Positions 39,235 through 52,275 are shown, counted from the first letter of the stretch. The stretch is 64,000 nucleotides of DNA from Mugil cephalus (GCF_022458985.1 NC_061790.1:3211001-3275000), one strand, 5' to 3'. Numbers and translations are program-made. Notes: a model not told the origin generated them from the letters alone.

Positions 39235-40410
39235 TGAACCCTCGTGGTGTTGATTCAGTGGTCAGAGAGGTGTTAGTTCCTATTCACAGTTCAACCCCTT
39301 CAGCCTCTGTTGTCTCACCTCTGGCACTAGTTAGGGGCTACGGGGCAGCGCCGAGCCTCCAGTCTACAGCAGCAAGCTGTAGGACGAGCTATATATCAAA
39401 ATGTGCGGCTTGATTGGGATCGTGTCCTATTACTTTTCTTTATGAAATACGAATTTTTCGCAACTGCAATAAATTTCCCATTGTAAATGAATGGGACGGT
39501 CGAAGAAAAACACGCAAAAAAGACAGTTTTTCAAAGGTCTACTGCTCAGGCATACTTTCACCCACAGACTTCATTTGAACTCTCACTTAGAGTGAGACAC
39601 CGTGTGTGAAATCGCCTTAAATTTTTCTCTTTCCGCGCTCGTCCCAGCCACACTTTACACACTAGACACATGATTTTTTTCACAGTTGTAGACAAACTTG
39701 TTGTGTCTCTCACAATGTGCTCAGCAAAGCAGTGAGATGTACAGAATTTAAACTGCGAGCCTTTGTTCCCGGTAAAGTACCTGTCTGCTCTCCATTCACT
39801 CCAATGTAAAGATTTTCTGAGAAAAGGAGAAGCACCTTTATGTTTAACTCGCGAGTGTGTCCAAAATATTTGCTCCAGGAGGACCAAAAACATATCAAAG
39901 TCTTCAGAAAGGGCTTACGACGCCCACAGTCTGCTTGTTTTTCTGATAGGAGCTACCGTTTTGTCACAGTAAGCCCAAATGTGAGACCAGTAAAAAGGTA
40001 ACTTTGTGATGACAGTGACACACACATGCGCGCACATGCTTAAGCTCAGCAGTAGCAGGATGTACAAACATGTGGGCGAAAGCGTGCATTACTCTCTCAC
40101 ACACAGACTAACTGTGCTAAATGTAGGCTAACTGTGCTAACCGTATGCTAACTGTGCTAAATGATGGTTAAGTGTGCTAACTGTGTGACATGTGGGTCAA
40201 GTGTGCGACATGTGGTTTGACTGAACCAAATGTAGCCTAACTATGCTAACGTAAGCTAACTGTGCTAAATGTGCATTAAGTGTGCTAACTTTAAGCTAAC
40301 TGTGCTAAATGTAGGCTAACTGTGCTAACTCCCATGTTGACAGAGACAGTACCCCCGCCATTAGCTCCCATAGCTCCTTCAAAATTTCCCAGAGGGAATT
40401 TTCTAGTTAG
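39235..40410 (+). repeat. Composite interspersed repeat with 20-bp minisatellite, copy in unit 1
   Basis: The repeat runs from about TTAGGGGCTACGGGGCAGCG to CTTCAAAATTTCCCAGAGGG AATTTTC. It contains the 39540-39970 segment shared with 30.0 kb and a minisatellite of about 20-bp units (TAACTGTGCTAAATGTAGGC) at 40090-40335. A second copy is at 54.7-55.46 kb. It sits exactly where the V exon of the 38.8-kb relic breaks off. Confidence 0.65.
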
Positions 40411-41142
40411 AATTTAAAATGTTGATATATAAATAAAATATACATTTTAAGTTTTTATATGTCATATATTTTTTCTGACTCTCCTATCAACAGAGTTCTA
40501 CAGTGAGATCAGTCCAGTTTGTTGACCAGTAATAGAACAGAGGAAGATGAGAATGTGAAGATCAACACACTCAGGTCTCATAAAATAACCATGACTTCAG
40601 AGGTCCAATGAGAGCTGACAAACGTCATCATGAAACCTGCTTGGTTTCCTCTAATAATAAAACAGTGTGAACAGAGAAGCACAGATGCATTTATCTCAAC
40701 TAACCATCTTCACACATCAACCTTCCTCTGTTCTGTTCTATAGTTCACCTCCCTCTAAAACACTGTAGGAAAGAGAGTCAGTTTAAAACGGTGTTTATTC
40801 TTAGTCTGTCCACAGAAAAGACAAATGTAGAGAGTTGATGTCAACAACTTCAGTGAGGGACAGAAGTGAGAAAACATGGACTGAAGTCTCTATGAGGAAG
40901 TGATACCTCACTAACCTCATTTTTCTTCTTATTGTGGTTTTCTAGTCATAGTAATATGCTCCTTCACTCAGCTACTGAAGATCATTCTTTAGTTTAGACA
41001 CAAAGCTGTATATCACAGCCTCAATTTTCATTTTGTTCCAGAGTGTTTCTATGTGTCAAATGAAGAGTAGAGGTCACAGAGTCAAACCCTTCATCACTGC
41101 CTTGTACGCAAGGAACACTAGAAAGAGACTAGCAGTCAATAT

Positions 41143-41249
41143 GAGGAAGTGACATCACAGAGTGTCAACGCTGTGTCTCTCTACAAGGAGAACTATTTTA
41201 GACAGTGAGACAGTTTTAAGAAGGAGGAAGACGGAGAAAGACGAAGAGA
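41143..41249 (+). promoter_or_regulatory. Gene F promoter and 5'UTR
   Basis: GAGGAAGTGACATCACAGAG, GTCAACGCTGTGTCTCTCTA, TATTTTAGACAGTGAGACAG and AGGAAGACGGAGAAAGACGA precede the ATG. This is the second promoter type, shared with gene H and the two relics. Confidence 0.55.
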
Positions 41250-44200
41250 ATGATGGATGAATTCAAATGGATTAAACTGTTGTCACTGATGATACTGATG
41301 CTTCAGGTTACAGGTAAAAATCAACAAAAATTCAATCAATTGAGTCACATATTTGAGATTCAACATGTGTCTTAAAATAAATATAGACCTATTGTGTGAT
41401 ACAGATCCATTCAAGTGCAGGTGATTTGATTAATCTGGTATCAAATGCTGCAGTCAGATGAATTAAAATCCTTTAAATTAAGATTGAAAATGTAAATTGA
41501 TTCTCACCATTGTCTTCACATCTTAACAACTGTTTTACTGAGTGTTATAAACAGGATGTTGTGGTTGTTGTCAGTCATGGTTTAGTGCAGCATCAAACCA
41601 AACCACAGATAGAGTTAGAAAGATAAACTCATTCATGTTGGTAGTTTTAGTTCCTGGTTTCCCTCCGTGACTGAAATAGTTTCCATGTCAGTGTAGACTG
41701 ATGTTTTTTGGGTTAATGTTCAGGTTTAGATAATGTTCTGCATTAATGGCACTTATGGTGTTCCATACTTTGTGTTTGTCTGGACGGGTGACACACACTT
41801 CATGAGGGTTTCAAGATTCATATTTTACTACACTTCATCAAGTCAAAGTTCCTGGAATTAATCCTTATTTTTCTTGTGTGTCTTGCCAAAACATTAGATA
41901 CACTGGTGAAAACAGTCCTGCATCTTATCTCATGAGGTGACTGTGGCAATGTCATTTCACAGTGGTGTGAAAAAGTGTTTGCACCCTTCCTGGTTTCATG
42001 TTTTTATGCATGTTTGTCACAACTAAATGTTTCAGATCATCATCAAATGTAAATATCAGTCAAAGATGATACAAAAAAACACAAAATAAAGGTTTTTGTT
42101 ATCAAGAGAAAACTAAATCCCAGCCTACATGGCCCTACAAGTCTACAAAACTTTCATTTAAAAACTGTATTTAGTGTTTACTTGTGTTATCTTTGTCTTA
42201 TATTTTATTTATTTTGTCTGATGATCTGTGATATTTAGGTGTTTATGTAAAAACATGAGAAATCAGGAAGGGGACAACATTTTTTCACACCACTGTACAT
42301 TCAATGGAGTTCATGAAATGTGTGTTGTGAGGAGTGTAACTCTTCACTCGTTTGTTCATGTGTGCTGTCAGAATCTACATAAAGTGTGTACTATAAGAAA
42401 AACTATTTAAAGAAAAGAAGAAGAGCGTTACTGCAAACATTTTTCTCTGGTGATGTTGGTAGTTCAGACTTGATATCTGCAGATGACGTCTTCACACATT
42501 CCAGTTCAATAAACTGTCTATTGTTGGTCTGATCATGAAACACTGTAGAGAGTCCTTAAATGCACCCAATATTAACATTTAAAATCTTGACACAATATTG
42601 GACAATGAAAAGTCCAATATTGTGACTTGTGACTCCACAAGCGAAAGAAGTGATAAAACATGGACTAGAGTCTCTGTGAGTAAGTGACTTCACAAACTGT
42701 TCAAAGCACATGTTATATTCATGTTTAAGAAGAAACCTCTTTAGAGTCTGTGTCAGACACAGAAGAACAATGGTGATGTCTTTTCAGATGTATTGCAGTA
42801 GTACTTTAGTTGTATTTCAGTACTGACATGTCACGGTAGTCTGGGCTTCATCTTTAGTGAAGTATTTCCACACACTTGATGAACTGCTGCTAGTTTGCTG
42901 CAACCACCCACTGGACTCCTCACCTGTCTTCTAGGAGGCGTCCATGTTGTTATTGTCACATGATCAGTGACTAGTCGACATGATGATTAAAGCGTAATAG
43001 CACCTCACTCTAAATATTTTCATTTACATTTTATTTTTAACATTTCTGTCTCTTTGTCTCAACAGCAGCAACTGGACAACATACATATGACACTGTCAGA
43101 GTTGGACATGACGTCACTTTGTCTTGTGAAAATGTGATCGATGGACAGAAGAACTGTGACAGTACTACCTGGTTGTTTTATGGTTTAAGAGACAGATCAT
43201 TAGTAGATCTGGTTGAACATGGACAGATCAAATCTAAACCAGACAGACTGAGAGTTACAACAAACTGTTCTCTGGTTATAAAGAAGGTCACAGATGATGA
43301 TGTTGGTCTTTACACCTGCAGACAGTTCATACCAGGACAACAAGAAGCAGACTTTCAGGTTTATCTGTCTGTTATTACCAGTGAGTATTTCCATCATGAT
43401 GTTTCCAGGTCAAACTGTCTCATCAGAACAACATAGTGAAACATGACAATAATTATGATCACAGTGATGAAGTTCATTTTCCTCTTGTTGTCTTTCTCTC
43501 TCAATCTTCTCCAGTGACTGAACGTGAGGACAATAAAGTCGTCTTGTTCTGCACTGTGTTGGATTATGATGCATGTAGATACAAAGTGGAGTGGCTGTAT
43601 GAGGGTAAAGAGGAAATATCAGACATCGAGATATCATCACCTTCTTGCTCTGCCACTGTGACATTTACATCATCCCACCTTAATCAGAGGATTTATGAGT
43701 TATTGAAGTGTAAAGTGACAAATGGTTACACTAAGAAAGTTCAGCTGTTTACCTTCAGCCCTCAGTCCTCAGGTGAGAATCAAACCAGTTTCTATCATCT
43801 ATAAAGTAAAGGTAACATGGAGTCTGTTTCACTGTTCAGATTGTTGTATGTTGTTTTTTATTTAATCAGGTGAAGATGCAACAAAGAAGAAAGTGAAATC
43901 AACAATTAAACCAACAGCAACAAGTAAAAAAATGACAACATCAGTGAAACTCGCCTCATCAGAACACACAATCAACAACAATCCATCAGATCATCAAGGT
44001 AGAGACTGAATCTCTCTCATCTTGTTAACTTGATTTTCTCTGATTCATTCTCAGTCTTCATCATTTTTGTTCTTCTCAACATCCAGCTCATCACCTCAGA
44101 CCCAGAGACTCTTTAATCATTTAAACTTCTCTCTCCAGGTTGGTCATGGTGGTATATGATTGTTCCTGTGGGTTTATTATTACTCTTGATATTTGTCATC

Positions 44201-44917
44201 ATCATCATCAGATGGAGGAAAACTAAAGGTGAGAACATTCACAGACCAACATTCTGGTGGAACTTGAATTTTCATTGTAGAAGTTAAACTCAACTCTTTG
44301 ATATTTTCAGGAAAGAAAACACAGATGAAAGAAAACACTGTGAGTTTAAACACTGAATAATGAAATTCTTGTACAATGGCAACTGTGTAATGATATAAAT
44401 AATTGCATTAACACAGAATGTCCCTCAACTGTATTTGTATAGGAACTGAACTTAAACTCTGCAGAGACTCAGTCTGGTCCAGAAACCAGTCAGGACACGG
44501 TGAGATCACAAACTACACCCAGTACAGAGTTACACTCACTGATAGAGCAGATGTAGAGTCATTATGTTGTGTTCTTTATGTTGTGTTCACTGTGTAGGTT
44601 CAACCTGAGGATGGTGTTTGCTACGCCTCCATCAGCTACACCAAGAAGACCAAGAGTAAAGCTAAAGCCGAGGTAAGATCTCTAACGGATCATAGTGGAG
44701 ATGTTAACAGAACAATCATGATGTTAAGAACTCCTGTCAGGTTGTGTTGCGTTAAGATTGAGTGGATGAAATGTGCTGCAATGTATCCTGTTAGGAACGT
44801 GATGATGATGATGATGATGATGAAGGTGGCTCTGTGGTCTACAGCACTGTGAAAGCTTCCTCCTCTTCTGCTGATCCCAGAGACTTCTATTCTACCATCA
44901 ACGAACTAAACAAATAA
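41250..44917 (+). CDS. Gene F: two-domain Ig-superfamily receptor with two ITIMs
   Basis: Coding exons: 41250-41313, 43066-43380, 43515-43772, 43870-43998, 44139-44228, 44311-44339, 44443-44499, 44598-44672 and 44795-44917 (stop TAA), 379 residues, in frame. Residues 1-21 are the leader. Residues 22-126 are a V domain (LSCENVIDGQKNC, TTNCSLVIKK, LYTCRQF). Residues 127-212 are the second Ig domain (VVLFCTV, VEWLYEGKEE, LKCKV). Residues 213-255 are a Lys/Thr stalk. The membrane helix lies about 261-279 (IVPVGLLLLLIFVIIII), followed by RWRKTK. Tail motifs are VCYASI (Tyr about 323) and VVYSTV (Tyr about 355), both ITIMs, plus DFYSTI (about 371). A seven-Asp GAT run opens the last exon. The first intron is long (1.75 kb) and contains a decayed MVEFRWIQ-type leader at 42770, so the leader choice is the least certain part. 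Likely an inhibitory receptor acting through SHP-type phosphatases, inferred from the motifs. Confidence 0.83.
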
Positions 44918-45100
44918 GAGGTTAAATCTGTTAAATGGAACATGAAAGCACCAAGAGGAACCTCACGTCCTCTCTTATCTTATATTATGTGTAATATATC
45001 ATATATCCTATATCGTATCATATTTAGTTTTTTTGTCTTATGGTATCATATCACATCATGTTGGATCACATTTTGTCATATGTTATGTTGTGTATAATAT

Positions 45101-45352
45101 ATCTTATCTTATCTTATCTTATCTTATCTTATCTTATCTTATCTTATCTTATCTTATCTTAATACATTCAGACAAACCATCATCAGATCACCTTAGAGTT
45201 AGGGTTAGGTAGGTTTAGGGTTATAAAGTATCAGGTGTATGAGACATGGATTCATTGAGAGAGTAGAGACTCCCTCTAGTGGTGGAGAGTGTTCATAGGG
45301 AGGTCAGACAGACTCTATACTGTCCCCTTTAGACTTTGTCCTCACATGGACA
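45101..45352 (+). repeat. TTATC satellite, TTAGGG repeats and conserved block, copy 5
   Basis: (TTATC)n covers 45101-45161, short GTTAGGGTTAGG units 45197-45225, and the ATGAGACATG block 45238-45352, all behind gene F. The same cassette is at 60243-60476. From 45353 to 46020 the sequence matches 60477-61150 and holds no exon. Confidence 0.85.
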
Positions 45353-46019
45353 AATTATTTTAGCATCTATTTTATAAAATAGATGCAAATGTATTTCCTT
45401 CTGTGGTTATTTTCCAGTATTTCGTGTTTTCAGACCTGCCACATATTCTGATGTAAATAATGATCTAATACATTTAAATTAAAATGTCTCCCTGTCGTAA
45501 CACCTGTGTCACATGATTCATTTATTTGTTTTTTTGTTTTTTTCATGCAACTTTCACCTTAGTCATAAATCCATTAAACGTTGGAGAATACTCAGGTGGA
45601 TTTATTCCTAAAGGAGGGGAAACTGGTGACATTAACAACTACACGTCTAACATTTAAGCTGTCTGGTCTTCAGTACTTTTAACAATGAGGTCAAGAGTAG
45701 AAAGGTTGTTGACCAGTAATAGAAGAGAGCAGGTGCAATGAGTGAAGACTATAGCTGAGGAAAATATCCTTTTTCTTGGATTGTGTTCATTAGAAGACAA
45801 ACAAAGTCCTTATAAGCAGATTATACCCACTGTATATTCTGTCCTATGAGTTCCCAGTGAAGGTGATTTTCTTCAGCAGACTGATCACCACGCCCGTTAA
45901 AGGATAGATTGGTTGGGGGTTCCCATTTAAATGTCATGGTACCATCACTCTGGGGCAACTGGAAGCTCTGCTGTAGTTTCCCTAACAACTGTAAACCTTG
46001 CTTACTTCAACTCCACCAT

Positions 46020-46280
46020 TTATAAAGTAACTGAGTACTTTTACTCTAGTACTGGATTCCACCGTTAATAAAGTAACTGAATACTTTTGCTCAAGGAATA
46101 GACTCGACCTGTAATAAACTGAGTACTTTTACTCGACTACTGGACTCCATCATTAATAAATTAACTGAGTACTTTTACTCCAGTACAGGACTCCACCGTT
46201 AATAAAGTACCTAAGTACTTTTACTGTAGTACAGGACTCCACCATTAATAAAGTAACTGAGTACTTTCACTCTACTACTG
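46020..46280 (+). repeat. Minisatellite, about 60-bp units
   Basis: About four to five units carry AATAAAGTAACTGAGTACTT, TTACTCTAGTACTGGA and CTCCACCGTT with small differences. It is non-coding. Confidence 0.8.
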
Positions 46281-46417
46281 CTGTAACCATGGTTACAAAA
46301 ATCACACGCACAGAGGAGCTCACAGCAATGGAGGAGGAGGGAGGATCTCATAGTGACAGCATCATATAGGGAGGAGGGTCTAATTAATAGCAGGTGTGTA
46401 CCTGCTCATGATGTTTG

Positions 46418-47220
46418 CTGCAGTACCTAAGGAGGGGGGGTTTCATGAACACAACAGTTGTGTACCTGCTGGCCATCACGACGTAACACTAAGTCACTCA
46501 CACCGCCAAATCATTATGACCACTTTAGACATGGACGGAGAAGGAGAAGGAGGCCAAATCTCACTCCACAGACACCCCACTGTAGCTTATGACCACGTGC
46601 TCCTTCCACACACCCAACTGAGCAGTCAACCCCGACCCCACACTCAAATATGTCTGCCAAAACATTATGACCACCCAGGCCATTACAGCAGGTGACTCAC
46701 TCCATTTTTTTCAAATTATTAGGAACACCTTACACATCCATCATAATGAAGAACGACAGATCTGAGATTTGCAGAACTACCTAAGGAGGGAGGCTTTCAG
46801 TAACACAACAGCTGTGTACCTGCTCAATATGGCTGCTCACTGCTGAGTCACCAAGTTGGCCATATTATTAGTAACACCTTACACATCCATTGTAATGAAG
46901 AACAGCAGATCTGACATTTGCAGCAGTAACTAAGGAGGGAGGCTTTCATTAACACAACAGCTGTGTACCTGGTGGTCATCACGATGGAACGCGAAGTTAC
47001 TCACAAAGCCAAATCATTAGGACCACCTTAGACATGGACAGAAAGGGAGAAGGAGGCCATATTTCACTCCACAAACACCCAACTGTAGCGTATGACCACG
47101 TGCTCGTTCCGCACATCCGAACGTGCACCCATCACTGACAGCACATTCAAATAAGCCTGCCAAAACATTATGACCACTCAGCTCTGCAGTGGCCTGATAA
47201 GGACACACTCATGTTCCCCG
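46418..47220 (+). repeat. Diverged tandem repeats of mobile-element origin
   Basis: The motif CTAAGGAGGGAGGCTTTCA with ACACAACAGCTGTGTACCTG recurs at about 46425, 46780 and 46930. The motif AAATCATTA(T/G)GACCAC with ACATGGACRGAAAGGGAGAA recurs at about 46510 and 47010. No intact frame exists. An AAAAC pentanucleotide run lies at 47325-47353. Confidence 0.6.
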
Positions 47221-49530
47221 AGGACCAGGATTGTGAAACACTGGGTTGAATCATACCATAAATTATAACAATAAATGTAAAATTCATATTGATATGTTGG
47301 AAACAACTTCACAACAAAGGTGAAATAAAACAAAACAAAACAAAACAAAACAAGAATATATATGTTGCTTTATATAAACAGTCAAAACACACATGGTCCA
47401 ATTGACCCTGGAGGACAAAAGGTGTGAAGACAACACGAAGGCAGAGGAAAGTTTGTGTTGTGGTCTACAACACACACTGGAAATTCATCATCAATAAATG
47501 CTTCATTTTCTAGGAGTCATATTAACGTGAGCAGTGGCAAAGAAGAATCAGTTACAGATAACATTAAGATTTTAAAGCTCAGTAAAGTCAAACATTCAAG
47601 ATTAAAAATATTAAAGACAGTAAATGTTCTACATAAATACTATCAGAAATATTTCTTGTTGGTTGAAGCTGAGATCATGTGATTTAGCTGAAGAATCTAA
47701 ATGTGTTGTCATGTTGTTGATCCACAGTATTAAAATGATCTTGTGCTTGTGTTGTTTTCTGCTCATGTTAAATGTGATGAGATGATGTTTAACAGCAGTG
47801 GACTCGTCTCTGTGGTGAGTTGATGTTGAAGTTGTTGATCAGTGGAGTCTGACTGAAGCAGAAGGGTCTCCAGAGTTTTCATAGATCACTGAACCTTCAC
47901 CTTCACCTCCATCATTCTGCACCTGTGGAAAACAACACCACAAACAAACATCACAAACACTGGTTTGACTCTGTCAAGTTGGACCTGTACAAATGTTTGA
48001 ATGTTCAGAGTTTAAACTCACAGTGTTTTCTTCCATCTGTGTCTTGTTCCCTGAAAAGACAAATGAGAGAGTCCACTTTAGCTTCAACAGCCAAATTCCA
48101 GGTTCATCAAAAGCTTTTTCTGACTAAAACTTTCATATGTGAATGTTCTCACCTTTAGTTTTAATCCACATGTTGACTGTAACAACAGATATCAAGAGTG
48201 CTGCTAAACCCACAGACACGATGATGGATCTCAACAAATGAGAAGAATCTGGAAACAACAATCGTCAAGAACTAATATTAATATAATCTAACTTTAAGAC
48301 CTTAATTTAAACTTTAAAATGTGACAGAGATCCAGACTCTACGTTGTTGATCTGATGGATTGTTGTTGATTGTCTGTTCTGATGAGGTTAGGTTTACTGA
48401 TGTCATTTTTTCACTTGTTGGTTTAATTGTTGTTGATTTTGTTTTCTTCTTTCTCTTCTTTCTCTTTACGTGATTAAATAAAACACCAACATATAACAAT
48501 CTAAAACAGACTCTATGTTACCTTTACTTTATAGATGATAGAAACTGGTTTGATTCTCACCTGAGGACTGAGGGCTGAAGGTAAACAGCTGAACTTTCTT
48601 AGTGTAAACATCTGTCACTTTACACTTCAATAACTCATAAATCCTCTGATTAAGGTGAGATGATGTAAATGTCACAGTGGCAGAGCAGGAAGGTGGTGAT
48701 ATCTCCATGTCTGATATTTCCTCTTTACCCTCATACAGCCACTCCACTGTGTGAATACATGGATTATAATCCAACACAGAATAGCAGAACAAGACGACCT
48801 CATCATTGTCCTCATGTTCAGTCACTGGAGAAGATGGAGATATTGAGAGAGAAAGACAACAAGAGGAAAATCAACTTCATCACTGTGATCATAATTATTG
48901 TCATGTTTCACTATGTTGTTCTAATGAGACAGTTTGACCTGGAAACATTATGATGGAAATACTCACTGGTAATAACAGACAGATAAACCTGAAAGTCTGC
49001 TCCTTGTTGTCGTCCTGATATGATCTGTCTGCAGGTGTAAAGACCAACATCATCATTTGTGACCTTCTTTATAACCAGAGAACAGTTTGTTGTAACTCTC
49101 AGTCTGTCTGGTTTAGATCTGATCTGTCCATGTTCAAACTGCTCTACTGTTGCTTACTCTACCATTGAAGTACCAGGTGGTACTGTCACAGTTCTTCTGT
49201 CCATCGATCACATTTCCACAAGACAAAGTGACGTCATGTCCAACTCTGACAGTGACATATGAACGTTGTCCAGTTGTTGCTGTTGAGACAAAGAGACAGA
49301 AATGTTAAAAATAAAGAGTAAAAAAAAGATGACTGTTACAATTTTAAAATGGAACAAAGCGTCTCCACTTTCTTCCATTGGTCAAACTGACGCTAGTATC
49401 CAGGAATATTATCAGTTTCACCATCTGTTGAGTTTGCAGCCAGAGTCTGATCAGTTCTGTCTGAGAGTGTTGACACATTAATGATGACCCACCACTTCCT
49501 CTAGAATTAATACTCTACCTCCAACATTTA

Positions 49531-49905
49531 AGATAAGATAAGATAAGATAAGATAAGATAAGATAAGATAAGATAAGATAAGATAAGATAAGATAAGATA
49601 AGATAAGATAAGATAAGATAAGATAAGATAAGATTATACAGATCGGCTATGGCTCAGTAGGTAGAGCGGATTGTCCATGAACCGAAGGGTTAGCGGTTCA
49701 ATCCCCCGAGTGTGCCATATGCTGAAGTCTCCTTGAGCAAGACACTGAACCCCCAGTTGCTCCCAGTGCAACTGGCGCTGGTGTGTGAATGTGTGTGTGC
49801 TTGTGTGAGTGAATGGGTGGATGTGTCTCTGACTGTAAAAGTGCTTTGAGTACCTTTGAGTAGGTAGAAAAGCGCTATATAAAAGCAATACCATTTACCA
49901 TTTAC
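49531..49905 (+). repeat. AGATA satellite followed by a tRNA-headed interspersed repeat
   Basis: (AGATA)n, the complement of the TTATC arrays, covers 49531-49634. It is followed by GGCTATGGCTCAGTAGGTAG with GGTTCAATCCCCC (A- and B-box-like), TTGAGCAAGACACTGAACCC and AAAGCGCTATATAAAAGCAA, a pattern typical of high-copy fish repeats. The head does not fold as a functional tRNA by eye, so it is not called as one. Confidence 0.7.
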
Positions 49906-50199
49906 AGAAAGAACAAGTATGAAAACAAAGAAATGTTGGATGCTAAAAAAGCAAGATGTGATATCAAATAGGGGAAAAGTACAGCATATAATCCCATAAA
50001 TTAAATGAAATTTATCAAAAAAAGTGAGCATTTGTGAGCAAGTGAGGGAGAGCATTTGAACAAACATTTAATTAACTACCAAAAATAACAGAGCATACAA
50101 AACTATATACTTATTTTGTATGTTTTAGTTTGACTTAAATCCCATTCACTAACATGGAGGGCACAGATTAATGACCTATACTGCAGTCAGACACTAGGG

Positions 50200-52240
50200 G
50201 GAGCTCTAAATGCTCTAAGACTTTAGAGGAGCTTTCAGTCTCAAGACCACGCTTGGTTGGATAATGAGTACATTTCAGCCACATTAAAGGAGAGGGAAAG
50301 ATGGGTCGTGGATCGGAAAGAGCGGAGGGATCGAGAGGAAGTAATAGAGGGATTAAGGGTCGAGGGGAAGAGATGGAGGGATCGAGGGGGAGAGATAGAG
50401 GATCGAGGGTGGAAGAAACGGGGATGAAAGGGTTGACGAAATGACCTGATGAATGGCGTAGTATCGATCGTGCGTGGTCTGCCGAAGTGTGGATGCTGGA
50501 ACCCAGCATGTGAGATTCAGGGTGGGGGCATATCTCTGGAAGCGCCGGCTCTTTGACCCCCAAAACAATTCGTAGAGGCAAGTTGGAGATGGGCTCTTCC
50601 AATGTCGTCGGGATGGTTGTGAATGTGGCTGTGGTAGCCTCAGGATTTCTATCTGGAACTAGAACCAGAAACGTGTGACTATTTCACCTGATTTGCTAGT
50701 GAATAATGGAACTCAGGGGAATGTGTGTCAGGCTAGTTGGGCGTTCACGTGGTTTTGCGAGATTGAGATTGAATTAAGATTGAACACGATAGTATCCAGC
50801 GGGTGGAAGGAAATGTCAGATAGGCTGGCGTGCCGGGATGGTTATATGAAATTGAAGAAGATGTCAATTCGGAACATCGGAGGAACCCGAAGAATGTCAA
50901 GAGGAACAGCTTTGAGCGTGGAATCGATTGAGGGGGTCAGGTAACCAACTTGAAGGGAATGGATGCAACAAGCTAGGAGAGTTGCTGTGAGAGGGAGCTG
51001 CTTTAGAGCTGTCTGTGGTTCTGATTAGCATACTTACGTGTGGTGGGGAAATGGAAGGACAAGGAATTCTGATTATCAGTTTAGTGAAGAAGCTGATGCC
51101 ACTGATGTAGACCTGGATGGTAGATGTTTTGATCTTTTCGATGAAATGGGGCGTACCTGATGAAACTAGTGAGGGAGGCAATGTCAAGTGAAGGGAAAGG
51201 CAGTTGCAGGGATGCTTGGAAGGCTCGTAGTAGCCTTCTCACAGCCGTAGTAGTGAGAAGATAGTGTGGCAGGTGAAGGACTGTTTAGGATGGTCGATTG
51301 TGAAGCGGAGGCGAGGAGGTGCTTCTTCAGGAGGAATGAGGGGTGGAACAAAAGTGGAGGATGGTTGGGGAAAGGAAATTGGGTTAAGGATGGGGAGGCA
51401 GGATGAGAGGGATGGGCCTGTAGAAAATGGATTAGACTGATGAAATTGGTTGCTGGAATGGAGGTGTTGGAAAAGAGTGAGGATGGAGGGACTATGGAAA
51501 CCGACGGCACTGCATTCATAACGGCTGAAGGGAGGGAAGAGGGAAAGACACTGGGAAGATGGGGAGTATGGGAAAGGGAAGAGATGAAGGATGAGAACAA
51601 GTTAAACAAGTGCGGTGTAGGTTGGATTGATACGACCTGGCCCTGGAGGGAGATGGCCGGAGAATATGAGTCCCTTACTGCTGCCAAGGGCTGCATGCTG
51701 GCGTCGGCATGTGCACGCTAGTGGAGACGTGCTGGGACAGCTCCGGTGGATCCAGGCCTCCTCCTGCTGCTTCTGGCTGCGTGGAGACGTTGGCTCGTGC
51801 CACCGTGGTGACGAGTCGAGGACTAACCAGAAGACCAGGGTCGGCACGTGTTGTTGATCTGGTGGTGGAGATGGAGTTTTGGACGAGTTGGAAAAGTTTG
51901 GCCTTGTTATCAGTGCGGTGGAATCGAATGCCCTTCTCTGTAAGGGCGTGCTGGAGGCGAGTGATTGTCCTGTCTGTTACAGTAGTCAGGTGTGGAAGGG
52001 TTCTGGCCGGAGGGGAAGTGATGGCAGAAGACCGGCTAGAGCAGAGCCTTGTTGCCGGCTGGGCTGTGCCGGCTTCTGGATGGACGTCGTTCGAGTGAGC
52101 GGCGCCGGGTACGGCCTCTCCCGGTATGTGATGGAGGAGGTGAAGAACAATGCTCGGAGTCGCTGGATGGGGGTTAATGAACGATGTTATGGGGTATCTG
52201 GACTATGGAGCGTAGTCGGTGGAGGTGGTTAGTGTAATTA
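50200..52240 (-). mobile_element. Degraded element with tyrosine-recombinase-like remnants
   Basis: This region differs from its surroundings in GC content and strand composition (purine-rich on plus). Minus-strand frames give, in order: TVTDRTITRLQHALTEKGI then FHRTDNKAKLFQLVQNS (SAP-like spacing), Pro/Ser-rich linkers, then SLVSSGTPHFIEK, STIQVYISGISFFTKLI and IPCPSIS, which resemble the N-terminal domain of Crypton/Ngaro-type tyrosine recombinases. Decayed catalytic-domain-like pieces follow near 50.5-50.9 kb. Many stops and frame changes are present. The class call rests on remembered family patterns. No termini were identified. Confidence 0.4.
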
Positions 52241-52275
52241 AATGAAGTGGAGACATGTAGTGATACTCTATTTCA

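Noticed and set aside
42770-42830. Second ATG with a receptor-type 5' flank in intron 1 of gene F (also near 57822 in gene H)
   Set aside because: It keeps only ATGGT and GATGTCTTTTCAG of a MVEFRWIQ-type leader, lacks the hydrophobic core and the donor, and its frame stops soon after. It is a decayed leader, and the leader at 41250 was preferred.
46396-47208. Open frames of 99 and 63 codons
   Set aside because: They lie in diverged tandem repeats with shared motifs and no protein features.
49640-49715. tRNA-like sequence with A- and B-box motifs
   Set aside because: No proper acceptor stem or anticodon arm is visible by eye, and it continues into a known fish repeat body, so it is a tRNA-derived repeat and not a tRNA gene.
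51440-52232. Plus-strand open frames of 93-129 codons
   Set aside because: They are the complement of the minus-strand recombinase-like element. Composition and remnants support the minus strand.
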